Shown piece by piece: positions 1-11,149 of a stretch of DNA of 64,000 bases (position 1 is the first letter of the stretch; each line of letters opens with the position of its first letter). A program made the position numbers and the translations under genes. The stretch is from Pythium myriotylum. Its lineage: Eukaryota > Oomycota > Peronosporomycetes > Pythiales > Pythiaceae. The notes beneath the pieces are model-generated. The model was not told the DNA's origin and did not search any database. It saw only the letters and a program-made list of their open reading frames with translations. Location of the stretch: positions 1,240,001-1,304,000 of the forward strand of contig JALJCQ010000004.1 of assembly GCA_023091665.1 (NCBI GenBank), read 5' to 3'.

Positions 1-74
1 AACAGGTAGAACATGCACCTACCCGGCTCCGTGCCGCAGGGGTTCCCACTCGGGTCGGAGTGGCTGTGGCAACC

Positions 75-2096
75 ATGGGAAGCGAAGGCGGCGGCGCTCC
101 GCAGTACCTGTACGTCGTGCTCCCAATGCTTTTGCTCGCCTTTTGCGTGTGGCTGCGCCCGTGCATGGCTGGGGCTCACTCGCGCGGCGAGGACGCCTAC
201 ACGGCGCTGCTGAGCCCCACTGTGCGCCGCGCAAGGAATGCCTTGGAACGTCGTGTGGCGTTGGCCGTGCGGTGAGTAATGCGCTCGGCAGTGGATGCTT
301 CTGTTGAGTGAAAGTGCGTCCTCTCGGTTTGTTTAGTGAGGCGAGCCTGGGCAGCCGCGAGTGCCCCGCTTGCAGCTTTACCAACTCGGTGCGTGTCCGA
401 AGCTGCGTACTCTGTGGCACAACTATCGAGCCAAAGAGAAGTTTGTTCCGGGTCAATGACCGAGCTCAGAGTGCGACCTTGACGGCGCAACAGCGGCGCG
501 TGCGGTGGGTGGAAGTCGTGACTGGGGGAGTTGACGAGAGCTGAATGTCGCCCTTGTTCTAGCCGTCGCAGAGAGTGGCTACGTGTCATCGCACCGGACG
601 GATCGCTCGTTTGGCACTTTGATCACAACCTGTGCGAGATCGAGTTGCGGTATTCTCCTCACTGTGTTCTACAAATCGCTCGGAGTGAAGATCAGCTTCC
701 TCGACACGAAAGACCAGATCTCGAGGAAGTGGTGGTTGAATCACCGGGATCCTTGGCACATGCAGCGAGAGAACTCAAGAATGAGTTGGGTTGCTACACT
801 ATGACTGTTTGCTAAGTAGTCGATGGGTGCTCTATTCAGGGTCCGATCGCCTTCCAACCCCGAGAAGAAGATAATCAACGAGCGACGCGGAACGTTTTGC
901 TCGGAGCTCTGGACTTCCCTTCAAAGCTTGCGCACTTTGTCAAGTTGGTGGCGGAACTTTTCGACGAGGCAGCACCTCAGGAGGTGGGAAGTGACGTGCG
1001 ATCTGTTGCAAGGTTGAGGATCGATCGGTCAAGACTTCTCGTAGACTCGATCGCGGCTCTGTCGATGCTGTCACCCGTACAGACTCGGGGCCCTCTTCGC
1101 GTAGAATTTGTCGGCGAGCTCGCCATTGATGCCGGCGGTGTCTATCGAGAATGGTTCCTTCTCCTCAATGCCGCAATCATCGAGCCCACGGCAGGCGTGT
1201 TCGTTTGCGTTGACCGCAAGAATCAAGCGTACTCCCTCAATCCACACGCACACGAAGTAATAGGAGATGATTACTTGGTCCACTTCCAAGCAGCAGGAAG
1301 GTTGCTTGGTCGTGCACTCTTGGACGGAAATGTGACAGGATTTCACTTATCGCAGCCGCTCCTCAAGCTCATCTTGGGACTACCAATTGGATTACACGAT
1401 CTCGAGTTCGTTGACCCAGTGATTTACAACAGCCTTAGGTGGATTCAAGAAAACCACGATGTTGACTCTCTCGGATTGAACTTCACTGTTGTTGAAAAGC
1501 TTCCGAATGAGTCGACTCGAGTCGTTGAGTTGATGGAAGGCGGAAGTAATGTTGAAGTGAACGACGATAATAAGCGTGAGTTTGTGCACCGGAAGTTCAG
1601 GTACCTGTTGTTTGACCGAGTTCAATCCCAGCTTCTAGCCTTTCTTAAGGGCGTATTTGAAGTCATCCCTGCCGATCTTGTTGCTCTTTTTGACTCCGAA
1701 GAACTTGATTACATGTTGGCTGGCTCTGACGAAATCGACGTGGATGATTGGGAGTCTCAAACTGTGACGTCGCCGAATCTAATCGGACATTTGGCTACGG
1801 AATATTTCTGGGAAGTCGTGCGCGAATTGACTCATCGAGAACGGCAGCGTTTGCTTCAGTTCGCGACAGGATCACGCCGCGTCCCTCCTGGCGGATTTGC
1901 CACTCTAACGAGCAACGATGGACAGCTCTGTTTGTTCACCTTGAAGGGTGTGCCCCCTGAAACTACACGAGGGTATCTACATAGTCACGCGTGCTTCAAT
2001 ACGGTAGATCTCCCAATGCATGGGTATCTGAAGGACATGCGCACAGCCGTCCGAGCGGCACTGGACAACGAGAGTGTTGGATTCACGACTCACTAG
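75..2096 (+). CDS. Membrane-anchored RanBP2-zinc-finger HECT E3 ubiquitin ligase (copy A)
   Basis: Predicted E3 that accepts ubiquitin on a HECT cysteine and passes it to substrate. Exons 75-271, 337-504 and 563 onward; HECT exon from about 840 to 2096. The first exon encodes a hydrophobic anchor (YVVLPMLLLAFCVWL). The second holds a zinc finger, CPACSFTNSVRVRSCVLCG, fitting C-x2-C-x3-N-x6-C-x2-C. REWLRV follows, then the HECT domain with the catalytic motif SHACFNTVDLP and the conserved Phe four residues from the C-terminus. ATG at 75 is the first that keeps the anchor in frame. Odd: TAA TAG at 813-818 lies in frame between the REWLRV module and HECT. A GT-AG intron at 807-839 (33 nt) would remove it and keep frame; otherwise this copy is broken. 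Convergent with copy B. Confidence 0.8.
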
Positions 2097-2230
2097 CTAA
2101 TCGGAGCGTCTTTGTTCTTACTTGAACACGCAAAGGAAACCATGTATTGCTGAGAATCGCTGCGACCTTCATTGTGGACTTCTTCATTACTGTCACTGCA
2201 GCCTTTAGGCCAACAGTCGCGAACTGCACC

Positions 2231-4272
2231 TTAGTCCGTCGTGAATCCGATACTATCGCTAAAGATTGCCGCACGGACAGCCTCACGCATCTCCTTCACA
2301 TTCTTGTGCATCGGCAAGTCGAGACGGTTGAAACACGCGTGGCTATGCAAGTAGCCACGTGTCTCCTTCGCCTTCACGCCTCGCAGGGTGAAAAGAGATA
2401 ATCGCCCGTCGTTACTAGTCAAAGCACCGAATCCTCCAGGTGGCACGCGTGTTGACCCCGTGGCAAACTGTAGCAAACGCCGGCGTTCATCAGGAGACAG
2501 TTCACGGACAACTTTCCAGAACAGCTCATCAGCTGGGTAGTACGCAAGGTTCCGAGAAGTGATCGTATTCCGTTCCCAGTCATCGACATCGATCTCGTCC
2601 GAACCTGACAAGACGTAGTCAAGTTCCTCGGCGTCGAACATCACGAGCAACTCTGCAGGGACGACTTCATACAGGCCCCTCAGAAACGCAAATAGCTGGC
2701 TCTCAACGCTATCGAAAAGTAAGTAACGAAGCTTGAGGTCGATAAAGTCACGTTTGTTGGCGTCGGTAACATCGATCTGGTTGCCGCCTGGTGTTAGTTC
2801 AACCTCTCGAGTCTTGCCATCGGGGAGCTTCTCCGTGACTGTAAAATCCAAACCCAAATTCTCCACTCCTTGATTTGTCAGCAGCCATTTTAGGTTTCTG
2901 AAAGTTTCTGGGTCGAAATACGCCAAATCATCTAGGCCCACAGGAAGTCCAAGGATGATTTTGACCAGCGGCAGCGCGAGGTGGAAACCTGTAACATTAC
3001 CTTCCAGCAGCGCGCGACCAAGCAGTCGCCCTGCGGCCAAAAAGTGAGCCAAGTGATGTTCACCCAGTACCTCCCGTGATCGTGGATTCAGGTAGAACGT
3101 CTGTTCTTCCTGGTTCACACAAGTGAAGATGCCGGCCTCCTCCGTGACGATCGCCTCGTTGACGAGAAGAAACCACTCTCGGTAGACACCGCCGGCATCG
3201 ATGCCTTGCTCGCCAAGGAACTCGACGCGGACAGCTGCGCGTGCCTGATTAGGCGACATGGTCGCAATAGCGTTTATGGAGTCTGGTAGTAGTGTCGGGC
3301 GACTGATCGCGAACCGGGTGACCGTCATGTCTCCATCCTCACTCGTTTGGCTAAATATGCTGGCCATTGCTGTGATAAACTGAGCAAGCTTTGTGGGGAA
3401 ATCAAGGTCCGCAGCACGAATACTGTCCAATATCCGCGTTGGTTTTTGCTCATCTGGCGCGTCACCAACGCTAGAGTAAGCGATTTGCGTCGGATTTGCG
3501 CTGGTAACGTTGACTACAGTGGTTTGTGTTGCACGAAATGCGCCATCAAGCTGTTCAGCAACGCCAGCTACCGTCGAGTACGCAGGAACTGACGACTGAG
3601 CGTCAGCGATGACGACCTCAACAGCCTCAGCATCCTTTGACAGATACGTATCCGCACTGGGTGAGCTGAGCTGCGGTGCTGTCTGAGGTTCCTCGAGACT
3701 TGTACTCAGCACATAGAACTGGCTGTGATGCTCCGACATGTGAGTTCGGGGCTCCTTGCAGTGCCACACGGCGTGTCCGTTCTCATCACAGACGCGAACC
3801 CACTCTTTGCGTCGCCTGCATTTGAGTACTCCGATCAGATACCCTCCAACCAGCAGACCCGTGGTGACAGTGCTCACATGATCCGTCTTTGACGCTCGGT
3901 TAACGCCGCTGCTGGCAAGCCGACACGCGCGTTTGTCTTGGTCTGGCCGCGACCTGGCCACAGGCGACGACCGACGGCGCCTTTCGCGTTGTTGCTCTGG
4001 ATTGCGACACCGCAGAGAACGCACGACTCGGCCCTTAAGACGTTCGTGAAGCCGCAGCTCGGGCACTCGCGGAAGCCCAGTTTGGCCTCGCGCACCGCGA
4101 GCGCCACTCGGCGGTCGAAGGCGTTTCGCGCCGAGCGCACGCTGGGGCTGAAGAGCGCCGTGTAGGCGCCGTCCACCGCCTTGTCCTTGCGGCCGGCGCA
4201 CCACGCGTACAGCAGCAAGCTGGGCAGCGCGACCGCGAGCGGGATGGCGTAGTACCAGAAGGCGGCCTCCAT
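2231..4272 (-). CDS. Membrane-anchored RanBP2-zinc-finger HECT E3 ubiquitin ligase (copy B)
   Basis: Two exons, 4272-3878 and 3815-2231, joined across a 62-nt intron (donor GTGAGC, acceptor TGCAG), give about 659 aa. The N-terminus carries a membrane anchor (WYYAIPLAVALPSLLLYAW), then the linker ALFSPSVRSARNAFDRRVAL shared with copy A, and the zinc finger CPSCGFTNVLRAESCVLCG. RRKEWVRV and an acidic, Ser-rich linker precede the HECT domain, whose catalytic motif is SHACFNRLDLP and whose end is GFTTD. The intron that splits the anchor from the finger in copy A is absent here, while the one before RKEW is kept. Copies A and B converge with 134 bp between stop codons. Function in ubiquitin transfer follows from the family; substrate and membrane are unknown. 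Confidence 0.87.
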
Positions 4273-5115
4273 CGTGGCGCTCTGGAGAATGCGATGCGCA
4301 TGCTTCTGTGGGTGCCTCCTCTCGCCAGTAATCACCCGAACACGGTCGAACGGGTCGGCAACGTCCCGTTTCACGGTATCTTCGAACTCGACTCGCACCT
4401 GTTTCCGCGACTGAGACAACTCCCCGCCTTCTTCAAGCACAGGATGATGGATGGTGATACGGTGTCAAAATTCGATGGATGCTATTGAAATGGTACTGTA
4501 TCAAAATTCGATGGATGTCAAAATTCGAATCGCATGGTGTTGTTGCTTGGCTGGAACTGGCGGAGATTTGACTCAAAAAAATGGAAACGGCGAGGGAGGC
4601 GATTGGCGTTGACAGCGTCTGGGCGATGGCACAGCAACCCCTCTTCATCGACGCTGTCTGGGTCGTATCCTCTGTTGAGTGCGTTGGGTAAACCTAACGG
4701 AGACGAGAATGCCTGTCGAATGCTGGCCCCAACCAGAAGGAGCGTCGGGGTATCAAAGATACCAATATTTGGAGATGTTTTCTCCGCGTCCTCGTGTGCG
4801 GTACGTTACGAATCGTTCGGTAGTCACTTCAAGCCAGAGTTGGCGCCACTACTCGGATCGAGCTCGTCCTTTCTGGACTGTCGAAACGATCTGTAGATGC
4901 ACTTAGGACGGTAGAATGAGCAAGCTGTCACATGGGCTCTATGGAAACCTCGACGGCACTACTCCGTCTCCGAATCTACCACACGATCTCAATGCGTCGA
5001 GAGGCAAGAGACGACAGAAGAGAGTTCACGACGCGAGAGTGGCGGACAGATCACGACAGGAAGTTGCAAAGTGTCAGGAGTATCGAAACCGTAGCATCGA
5101 TTGCCGAGTACGAAG
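4273..5115. other. Gene-poor stretch upstream of HECT copy B
   Basis: This 843-bp stretch lies between the start of HECT copy B and the 3' end of the LRR-IQ-WW gene. The part near 4273-4460 is probably the promoter and 5' leader of copy B. A short repeat lies at 4465-4528. Frames at 4534-4896 and 4679-4906 on the plus strand are open, but they overlap each other and show no recognisable domain, so no gene is called. Confidence 0.5.
4465..4528. repeat. 17-bp direct repeat, three copies (last partial)
   Basis: The unit TCAAAATTCGATGGATG occurs at 4465-4481 and 4501-4517, followed directly by a partial copy, TCAAAATTCGA, at 4518-4528. It lies about 200 bp upstream of the HECT copy B start. Its role is unknown. 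Confidence 0.8.
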
Positions 5116-8100
5116 TCACTGGTTGTTCTCATTCTCATTTGCAGTAAGATGGAATGGGAGAGTCCAACTTGATTCACCTGTAACGGAGTTGTAGTAATAT
5201 AGCTGACCATATGCTGAATCCAGATCCGAAGTCCACCCTGATGGCAAAGTAAGCTCTTTCTGATACTGCAGTCTAGCTCTCGAATCCTCCACAACTTTAC
5301 TTTGTTGACGTATGAGAATCTGCTGGACGAGTACATCGACTTTGCTCCAGTCACGCTGGCCCATGGCATCTTCCAGCCAAGCCATGTGAGTATCTCGAGC
5401 TGAATATACCACAGGCACGTCACGTAGATGCTTGACCTGCTCGAAGAGTTCCAGCGATATTTCTCCCTGCAAGTTGGTTGCGTCACGTGCACTGCGAGGC
5501 GAGAGTGACCATCTAGTCTCACCCGAGATCTCATTGTAGTAGTAGGTATTACCGCTGTCCACATCGACGCACTCGACCCACTTTTTGCCCAACATTCTCG
5601 CCTTCTGAGACCGGACTGTCAATAGCTCACGGCTGCCCGATCCACTGCCTTCTGCGTCCTGTTGCTGCGCGTGGAACCAGTCACGAGATGAGTTCGTCGA
5701 GTTGGTGTACGCTTCAAAGTCGAGACCAAACTCCTGTGGCTTTTCCCATCGATACTCTTGCGTGATGTGGTTGTAGTAGTATGTCAAACCAGGATGAGCT
5801 TCGTCATTGTGCTCTGTCCAAATCGGCCGGATTTTGCGCGACTCGTCCGAAATCTGAATGAGATCGCCGTTCGAATCGTATTCATATCCGTACCGATACT
5901 GCCATAGCATTGGTCTAGGTGTTGGTGTCATTACACTGCGAGCAGAGCGCCGAGACGATGTCCCTCCACCGATACTGGCGTGGACTGATCGAGGTGACAG
6001 AGAGGCACGTAGCTCACCCGTTGGAAGATGGTGAAAGAAGGAAAATTCGCTGAGGGTGTCCATTCGGTGTTCCCATTCGCCAAGCTGACTGCGCAACTCC
6101 GACGCATTTATCAGAGCCTCGCAATTACCGTCTTCTATGTGTTCGTGGAGCCATTGATTTCGTTTCCGAGATGACACGGTGTCAGACGTGACGGGAAATG
6201 ATGTGTCTGGCCTCTCCCACTGATACTCTTTGGTGAGCGAGTTATAGTAGTATGGTTTTCCAAGGCGATCATCATAAGCTTCATACCAGTTTGATCCTGG
6301 CTTACAGTGGGAGGTGATGGTCGATGCCGGATCAAATGTAGCGATAGGCTTTAAAAACTTGTCCTGGAAGATAGTCATAGCCAAAGGTTTACTCCAGCGC
6401 GACTCTCCAGAGAAAGCGTTGTAGTAGTAGACACGGCTCCCCATAGCCAGTTGGTCACCTTCTGTCACCGGAAGTTCTATCCAGCAATTCGCTCCTTCTC
6501 GAATGGCGCAACGTACTCGATAACCTCTAAACACTTTCTGGATACATGTTGCGGCAACACGCTCTCGCCGAACTTTTGTCTGAAGTCTTTTCACGCGATT
6601 CTCTTTGGTTTGTGCGATCACGCCTACGGTAAGTGGTTCAAGCTCACGTTGCACTGCACGTAACTGTTTCTGGGCATCGGTCCACTGGGTCAAGAGCTGT
6701 TCAAGAGCTCGGTTTTCCATTGCAAGCTCCACTCGTTTGGCTCGCAATTGATCAGCAAGCTGAACTTGAAGATACTGTGTGAGATAGCGCTGTGGTGTAC
6801 CAGTTATACGGCTAGAATCGTGATACTTCGTTTTGATCTGCATCGTCTTTTCTAGTTCCAGAGCAAGCATCGATTCGTCTTCTTCGTCGGTCTGCACCTT
6901 AACCTGCAAATTGCGTACTTTCGTTCCCAGCCCAGACACCTCACTCTTTAGCCGATTCTCGCGGTCGAACAGCGGACGAGCAACAGTTTCAAGCTTGCTC
7001 AACTCACGTTGAACTTCAGCATGAGCTCGCCCACGGTGCCCTCTCACCATTCGTTGTATAGTTTTTGCTCCGTGAAGTCTTCGACGTTGTAGTTCCTGGG
7101 CGAGTCGCATTGCCTTCATGAATCCTCGCGACGCATGCAGGCGGTACGCTTGCTGAATACTGTGTGCTGCTTCTTGCTCCCTCGCGCGAAGTTTGATGAG
7201 GCCAATGAGAACAGCAGCCAAGTGCTTGTCCTTCAGCCCACGCCAGTGGCGTTGAATCGTCAGAGCAGCATTGACGCGCCTCAGCTGCTCGACTTCGACT
7301 CGTAAAAGTAACGCATTCCTTCGTCCTTTGTGACCACGAAAGATTTTTTGCATTCTTGTCGCTCCGTCACGCCGCTTCTTCTCGTGCAATATTTCGGCGA
7401 GTCGGGCCGCACGGCGTCGGCGTCCTTGATGACCACGATAAAGTCTCTGGAGGAAGCCAGCAGCCTCTCGTTCTCGTTCCATTTGTCGACGATTAGCTTC
7501 TCTTGCGGCGCGCAGCATCGATGCATCCCCACGCCCTCGGTGACCCCTGTACGCTCTTTGCACTCTAATTGCTGCAAGCTCAAGCATGGCTTGGATACGA
7601 GCTTCAAGTTGCTTTCTACGACCAGCATCATCTCTCATTCGTCGCACTAGCTTTCGATCTCGGTGTCCACGATAGATCTTCTGGAATATGAGTGCAGACG
7701 CCTCTTCGCTGCGTCGAATACGCATCACACGCCTGTGACGCGCAAGCATGCGACGAAGGCGCCAGTTTCTGTACGCTTCCGCGATGAGGCTTGCTGCTGC
7801 ACGTTTACTGCGTTCATAGGCTGCGCACTTTAGCTGTTGTCGCACGAGGAAGCCTCGAATATGGGCTTGAATTCGTGGGAGCCACTTGCGCTCGACGTAC
7901 CGTAACTTTGCTTGCCACACGCCGCCGCGTGAAAGACACCCTCGCATTAGGGCTTGAATTCTAACAGCGCTCTTGTGCTCAAGTAGACGGCGTTCCCGCG
8001 CATGGCACAGTTCCATAGCATTCGGTTGTGGCTGGAAACCGAAAAAATCGGTCGCCCATTCGACAAACTCTAGCTTATGGACAAGTTTCTGCAGGAATCG

Positions 8101-9366
8101 ACGACCAATCTGAGAGCAATCAGTCATGTCCATGGTGAGCAAGTTAGGGCATGCATCAGTGAGCAAATCAACTCCGTTTTCGGTGATTCGGGGGCAGTTT
8201 CTGACCAGGAGATGTGCCAAATTTTTACGCGTGCTGGTGTTGTCCGCTGCAAGCTGAAGTAAGGCGTGGTCATCGATTTTTTGGCAACACGAGATATTAA
8301 GGTACGTGAGTTGTGTGCAAAAGCGCGCTAGTGCCGTGATGCCCACTGTGTCGATACTGGGGCTCCCACTAACATCGAGCCAATGAATGCGTGGACAACT
8401 ACGCGCGATCTGAGCAAGATCTTCGTTAGTGGTCTTAACGCATCCTGCTAGCGAAAGAATTTCCAGGCGGTGACATCTCTTCGCAAGGGCGCGTAACGCG
8501 TCACTGCTCACACCTTGGCAACCTGTGAGTTTGAGAGTCATGAGCAATGGACAGCCTGCGGCGATGGCTTTCACGCCAATGTCGTGAACGTGGCGACAGC
8601 CAAAGAGATCGAGCACATGCAACTGGGAGCAATATTTGCCAATCTCGAGCAGAGCCTTGTCGCCGTATTCTCCAACGTGCTCGCATTCGGAAACGTCGAG
8701 ATGCCGCAGATCCTTGCAGCACTGAGCTATTTTGACAATACCAGCATCGGAGATTTTCCGACTTCGCTGAATGATAAACGTCTGAAGCATCCAACACCCG
8801 GCTGCTAGAGTTTGTAGAACTGAGTCTGTAACCTGTGGGCAATCACTTATGTCGATGGTGACCAGACGGCAGTTATGGGCGAGCATTCGCAGTCCGAGAT
8901 CCGTAATTCGGTCACAACCCGCTAAGTAAATTGTCTCTAGAGCTGTGCATTGTCTTGCAATCGCCCAGATACCTGCGTCAGTGATGGCTGAGCACCCTGT
9001 GAGTCGCAACCCCTTGACGTAAGGGACAGTATTTACGACCTCATGAATAGTTGCATCAGTGACTGCAATGCCAGTGTCGAGAGCGTGCTTGTGAAGATCA
9101 AGAATGTCCTGAAAGCGCCCCCGGTCATCGGACAAGAAGTTGTGTAGGAAGGAGCGCATCTGTCGGGACTGCCGTTCCTCAACAGACAATCCATTGCTTC
9201 CATGAATCGGAGGAAGCAATGGTGTCGCGGATGGTCGATGTTGCGCATCTTTCTGGACGAATCTTTTCGGGGGACTGGTCCACAGTTGTGGTCGTCTCTG
9301 TCCGTGACTGGAGCAATCTCGAGTCTCGACTCTCTCCGCTTCATCGGCATCCCACTCATTGGCCAT
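5116..9366 (-). CDS. Large LRR-IQ-WW scaffold protein
   Basis: Single open frame of 1416 aa from ATG at 9366; the frame stays open upstream to 9474 but has no earlier ATG and is closed by TAG. Residues about 100-430 are cysteine-containing leucine-rich repeats of the F-box/AMN1 kind (repeats such as LRLTGCSAITDAGIWAIARQ). Residues about 460-790 and near 935 hold many IQ motifs (IQxxxRGxxxR), so calmodulin or similar light chains probably bind, followed by heptad-rich helix. Five WW-type modules lie near residues 979, 1039, 1196, 1275 and 1391, each centred on YYYN, with second positions such as YQWERP and YRWEKP. Reads as a cytoskeletal or flagellar scaffold (inference); no orthologue name is assigned. 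Confidence 0.85.
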   Translation of the reverse strand: MANEWDADEAERVETRDCSSHGQRRPQLWTSPPKRFVQKDAQHRPSATPLLPPIHGSNGLSVEERQSRQMRSFLHNFLSDDRGRFQDILDLHKHALDTGIAVTDATIHEVVNTVPYVKGLRLTGCSAITDAGIWAIARQCTALETIYLAGCDRITDLGLRMLAHNCRLVTIDISDCPQVTDSVLQTLAAGCWMLQTFIIQRSRKISDAGIVKIAQCCKDLRHLDVSECEHVGEYGDKALLEIGKYCSQLHVLDLFGCRHVHDIGVKAIAAGCPLLMTLKLTGCQGVSSDALRALAKRCHRLEILSLAGCVKTTNEDLAQIARSCPRIHWLDVSGSPSIDTVGITALARFCTQLTYLNISCCQKIDDHALLQLAADNTSTRKNLAHLLVRNCPRITENGVDLLTDACPNLLTMDMTDCSQIGRRFLQKLVHKLEFVEWATDFFGFQPQPNAMELCHARERRLLEHKSAVRIQALMRGCLSRGGVWQAKLRYVERKWLPRIQAHIRGFLVRQQLKCAAYERSKRAAASLIAEAYRNWRLRRMLARHRRVMRIRRSEEASALIFQKIYRGHRDRKLVRRMRDDAGRRKQLEARIQAMLELAAIRVQRAYRGHRGRGDASMLRAAREANRRQMEREREAAGFLQRLYRGHQGRRRRAARLAEILHEKKRRDGATRMQKIFRGHKGRRNALLLRVEVEQLRRVNAALTIQRHWRGLKDKHLAAVLIGLIKLRAREQEAAHSIQQAYRLHASRGFMKAMRLAQELQRRRLHGAKTIQRMVRGHRGRAHAEVQRELSKLETVARPLFDRENRLKSEVSGLGTKVRNLQVKVQTDEEDESMLALELEKTMQIKTKYHDSSRITGTPQRYLTQYLQVQLADQLRAKRVELAMENRALEQLLTQWTDAQKQLRAVQRELEPLTVGVIAQTKENRVKRLQTKVRRERVAATCIQKVFRGYRVRCAIREGANCWIELPVTEGDQLAMGSRVYYYNAFSGESRWSKPLAMTIFQDKFLKPIATFDPASTITSHCKPGSNWYEAYDDRLGKPYYYNSLTKEYQWERPDTSFPVTSDTVSSRKRNQWLHEHIEDGNCEALINASELRSQLGEWEHRMDTLSEFSFFHHLPTGELRASLSPRSVHASIGGGTSSRRSARSVMTPTPRPMLWQYRYGYEYDSNGDLIQISDESRKIRPIWTEHNDEAHPGLTYYYNHITQEYRWEKPQEFGLDFEAYTNSTNSSRDWFHAQQQDAEGSGSGSRELLTVRSQKARMLGKKWVECVDVDSGNTYYYNEISGETRWSLSPRSARDATNLQGEISLELFEQVKHLRDVPVVYSARDTHMAWLEDAMGQRDWSKVDVLVQQILIRQQSKVVEDSRARLQYQKELTLPSGWTSDLDSAYGQLYYYNSVTGESSWTLPFHLTANENENNQ

Positions 9367-9552
9367 TGGCACGGTCTTGCCGTAGCTGTTACGAAAACGC
9401 GGTGCTCTTTTATTGGCATGACGATCGGAATCAGCCACTCCAACCGCCTCATCCCTTAATGATAACTGCGTCACTCGGTCCTATTTCTAGCGCGACCTCA
9501 GAAAGAAGTAGGCAGCAACGCATGGAGCGAAGACGGATGAATACGTTCACCA

Positions 9553-9968
9553 TTACTCAAACGGCTCGGCAGGCGAAGAGTCCTTAGGTGCATCGGTGAA
9601 CTTCGTCGCGGAGGACGAGATGTAGGCACTCGAGTAGCACGAGACGATGGCGCTGGTCGCCGTCATGATAGACCAGGAGAGCTGGCGCACGTCGCTGTCG
9701 ACGTTCTTCGTGTTGGCAAACGCTGCGCCGCAGAAGACGAACGAGATCCACGCCGCGATCTTCCACTAGAGAGGCACACTCGTCACGAGACGGAAAGACC
9801 TACGTCCTCACGGCGCCGACTCACCTTGAGACTGAAGGCCACGATGCCGCAGAGAAGCGAGACCGTCGAGTAGTAATCTGCGAGACCTCGAGGGGACTCG
9901 ATCTCCTCGCGCACGAACGAGTGCACTTCACGAGGGCGCTTCGGGTCGCCCTGCACCGCAGTTGACAT
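9553..9968 (-). CDS. WDR83OS: PAT complex subunit Asterix (WDR83OS-like)
   Basis: Two exons, 9968-9825 and 9765-9553, joined in phase 0 across a 59-nt intron, encode 118 aa. The start MSTAVQGDPKRPREV resembles the N-terminus of the animal protein, and the membrane-spanning middle contains FANTKNVDSDVRQLSWSIM, matching the family's FANxxxxxDxxQxxxSxM pattern. Family knowledge: Asterix is a small ER membrane protein that, with CCDC47, chaperones nascent multispanning membrane proteins. The neighbour upstream on the same strand (ending at 10081) is unrelated. Length is close to that of the human protein. Confidence 0.85.
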
Positions 9969-10080
9969 GATTCCTCTCAGAGCAGATTGGCAAGAGGTCC
10001 TCGCAGCACGAACGTCAAGTGGTCCACTAAAGAGAGCATATAGACTTGTATTCAGGACGTGTAGAGTACGAAGGTTTGGT

Positions 10081-11149
10081 TTAGGCGCTTTTCGTGAGCT
10101 TCAACGTGTCGGCGTAGAAGGCGTCGATGCATGCGAGGAAATCCCCGTAGGACTCGGACTGCATGTTGAATGCACTGCCCATCTCCACGTCTCGCCGGCG
10201 TTCTCTCAGCAACCGCTCGTTCTGCAGCGAGACGTCATGAAGCTGTAGCGAGCAGGCACAACACAATGAGACCGTCGAGGCTTGAGCCGAGAAAATCACC
10301 CTACCTGTTTCTTATGTTTCGCCTTCAACGACTCCAGCTCGAGGGCGTGGAGAGACCTCACGTTCTCCAGCTCTGCACGATGCTTGACTCTGAGGTCTCC
10401 GCTGACGCGTTCGTGCTGCTCCAGAGCGAGCTTCTGAGCGGCGACGAGCGTCCTGAGCTCCTTCATCTCCGCGCTCATCGACTGGATCTGGGCGCTTCGA
10501 TCCAGCAGCTCCGAACGCATCTTCTCGAAAGCTCCTTTCCAGACACGCTGCCAGTCCCACTGGTCGTCTTGGTCCGACGTCTGGATTTGCTTGCTCTGCA
10601 TGTCTACTTTTTTGGGCGTCAGCACCTGCTCATCATCTTTCTCCTCCTGCTCCAACAGCCGTCTCAACAGTAACGCTGAAGATCTGGTCGCGACATCTTG
10701 GCCAGCCTCTGGTTGTCTCCGAGGATGTCCCATGCCCACTCTTGCCGCGAGCCGAGCCACCTGCATGGCTAGTCGACTGAGCCGTGCAGAGAGATGCTCA
10801 AGATGTAGAAGCCCTGTACCTTGTGACGCGGCAACGTCGGTAGAGGTCCTTCGGGCGGCATCTTCAAGAACGGCTCCTCTACGAGCTGAGCCGTCGCGTC
10901 ACTCAGGGATCATATCTCAACTCGTCGTGCCAATCGCGACGCTCTTACCCCGTCGAGCAGCATCTGGAGCAGCGCGGCCGCGTGCTCGGCGACATTCTTG
11001 AGCCACGCCGCGTTGCTCACGGGCTGCTCGCGCAGCTTCCTGACCCAGCGGGCGACGCGCACGCGCTCGTGGCGACTCGACCGCGCGCTGAGCTCCAGCA
11101 CGCGCGCGAGCACGTCGCCCACGCGCGCGAGGCGCGGCGTCGCGGCCAT
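10081..11149 (-). CDS. DUF4485 (CEP112-like) coiled-coil protein
   Basis: The N-terminal exon (11149 to 10949) has NAAWLKNVAEHAAALLQMLL, and the next exon, from 10885, begins LVEEPFLKMPPEGPLPTLP. Together these match the DUF4485 pattern seen in CEP112-type centrosomal proteins. A long coiled coil follows (about 10590-10305, QIQSMSAEMKELRTLVAAQK and onward). The last exon, 10242-10081, ends DAFYADTLKLTKSA and joins in phase 0 across 10243-10304. Splicing between about 10819 and 10640 is ambiguous: one solution uses an intron starting at GTACAG after PTLPRHK and a second short one ending before DEQVLTPKK; another frame (EHLSARLSRLAMQVARLAAR) is also open. Start uncertain, because the frame is open upstream. 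Role in centrosome or basal body is inference. Confidence 0.6.

Noticed and set aside
4534..4906. Two overlapping plus-strand frames, 120 and 75 codons
   Set aside because: No domains, overlapping in different frames, next to repeats; not enough for a gene.
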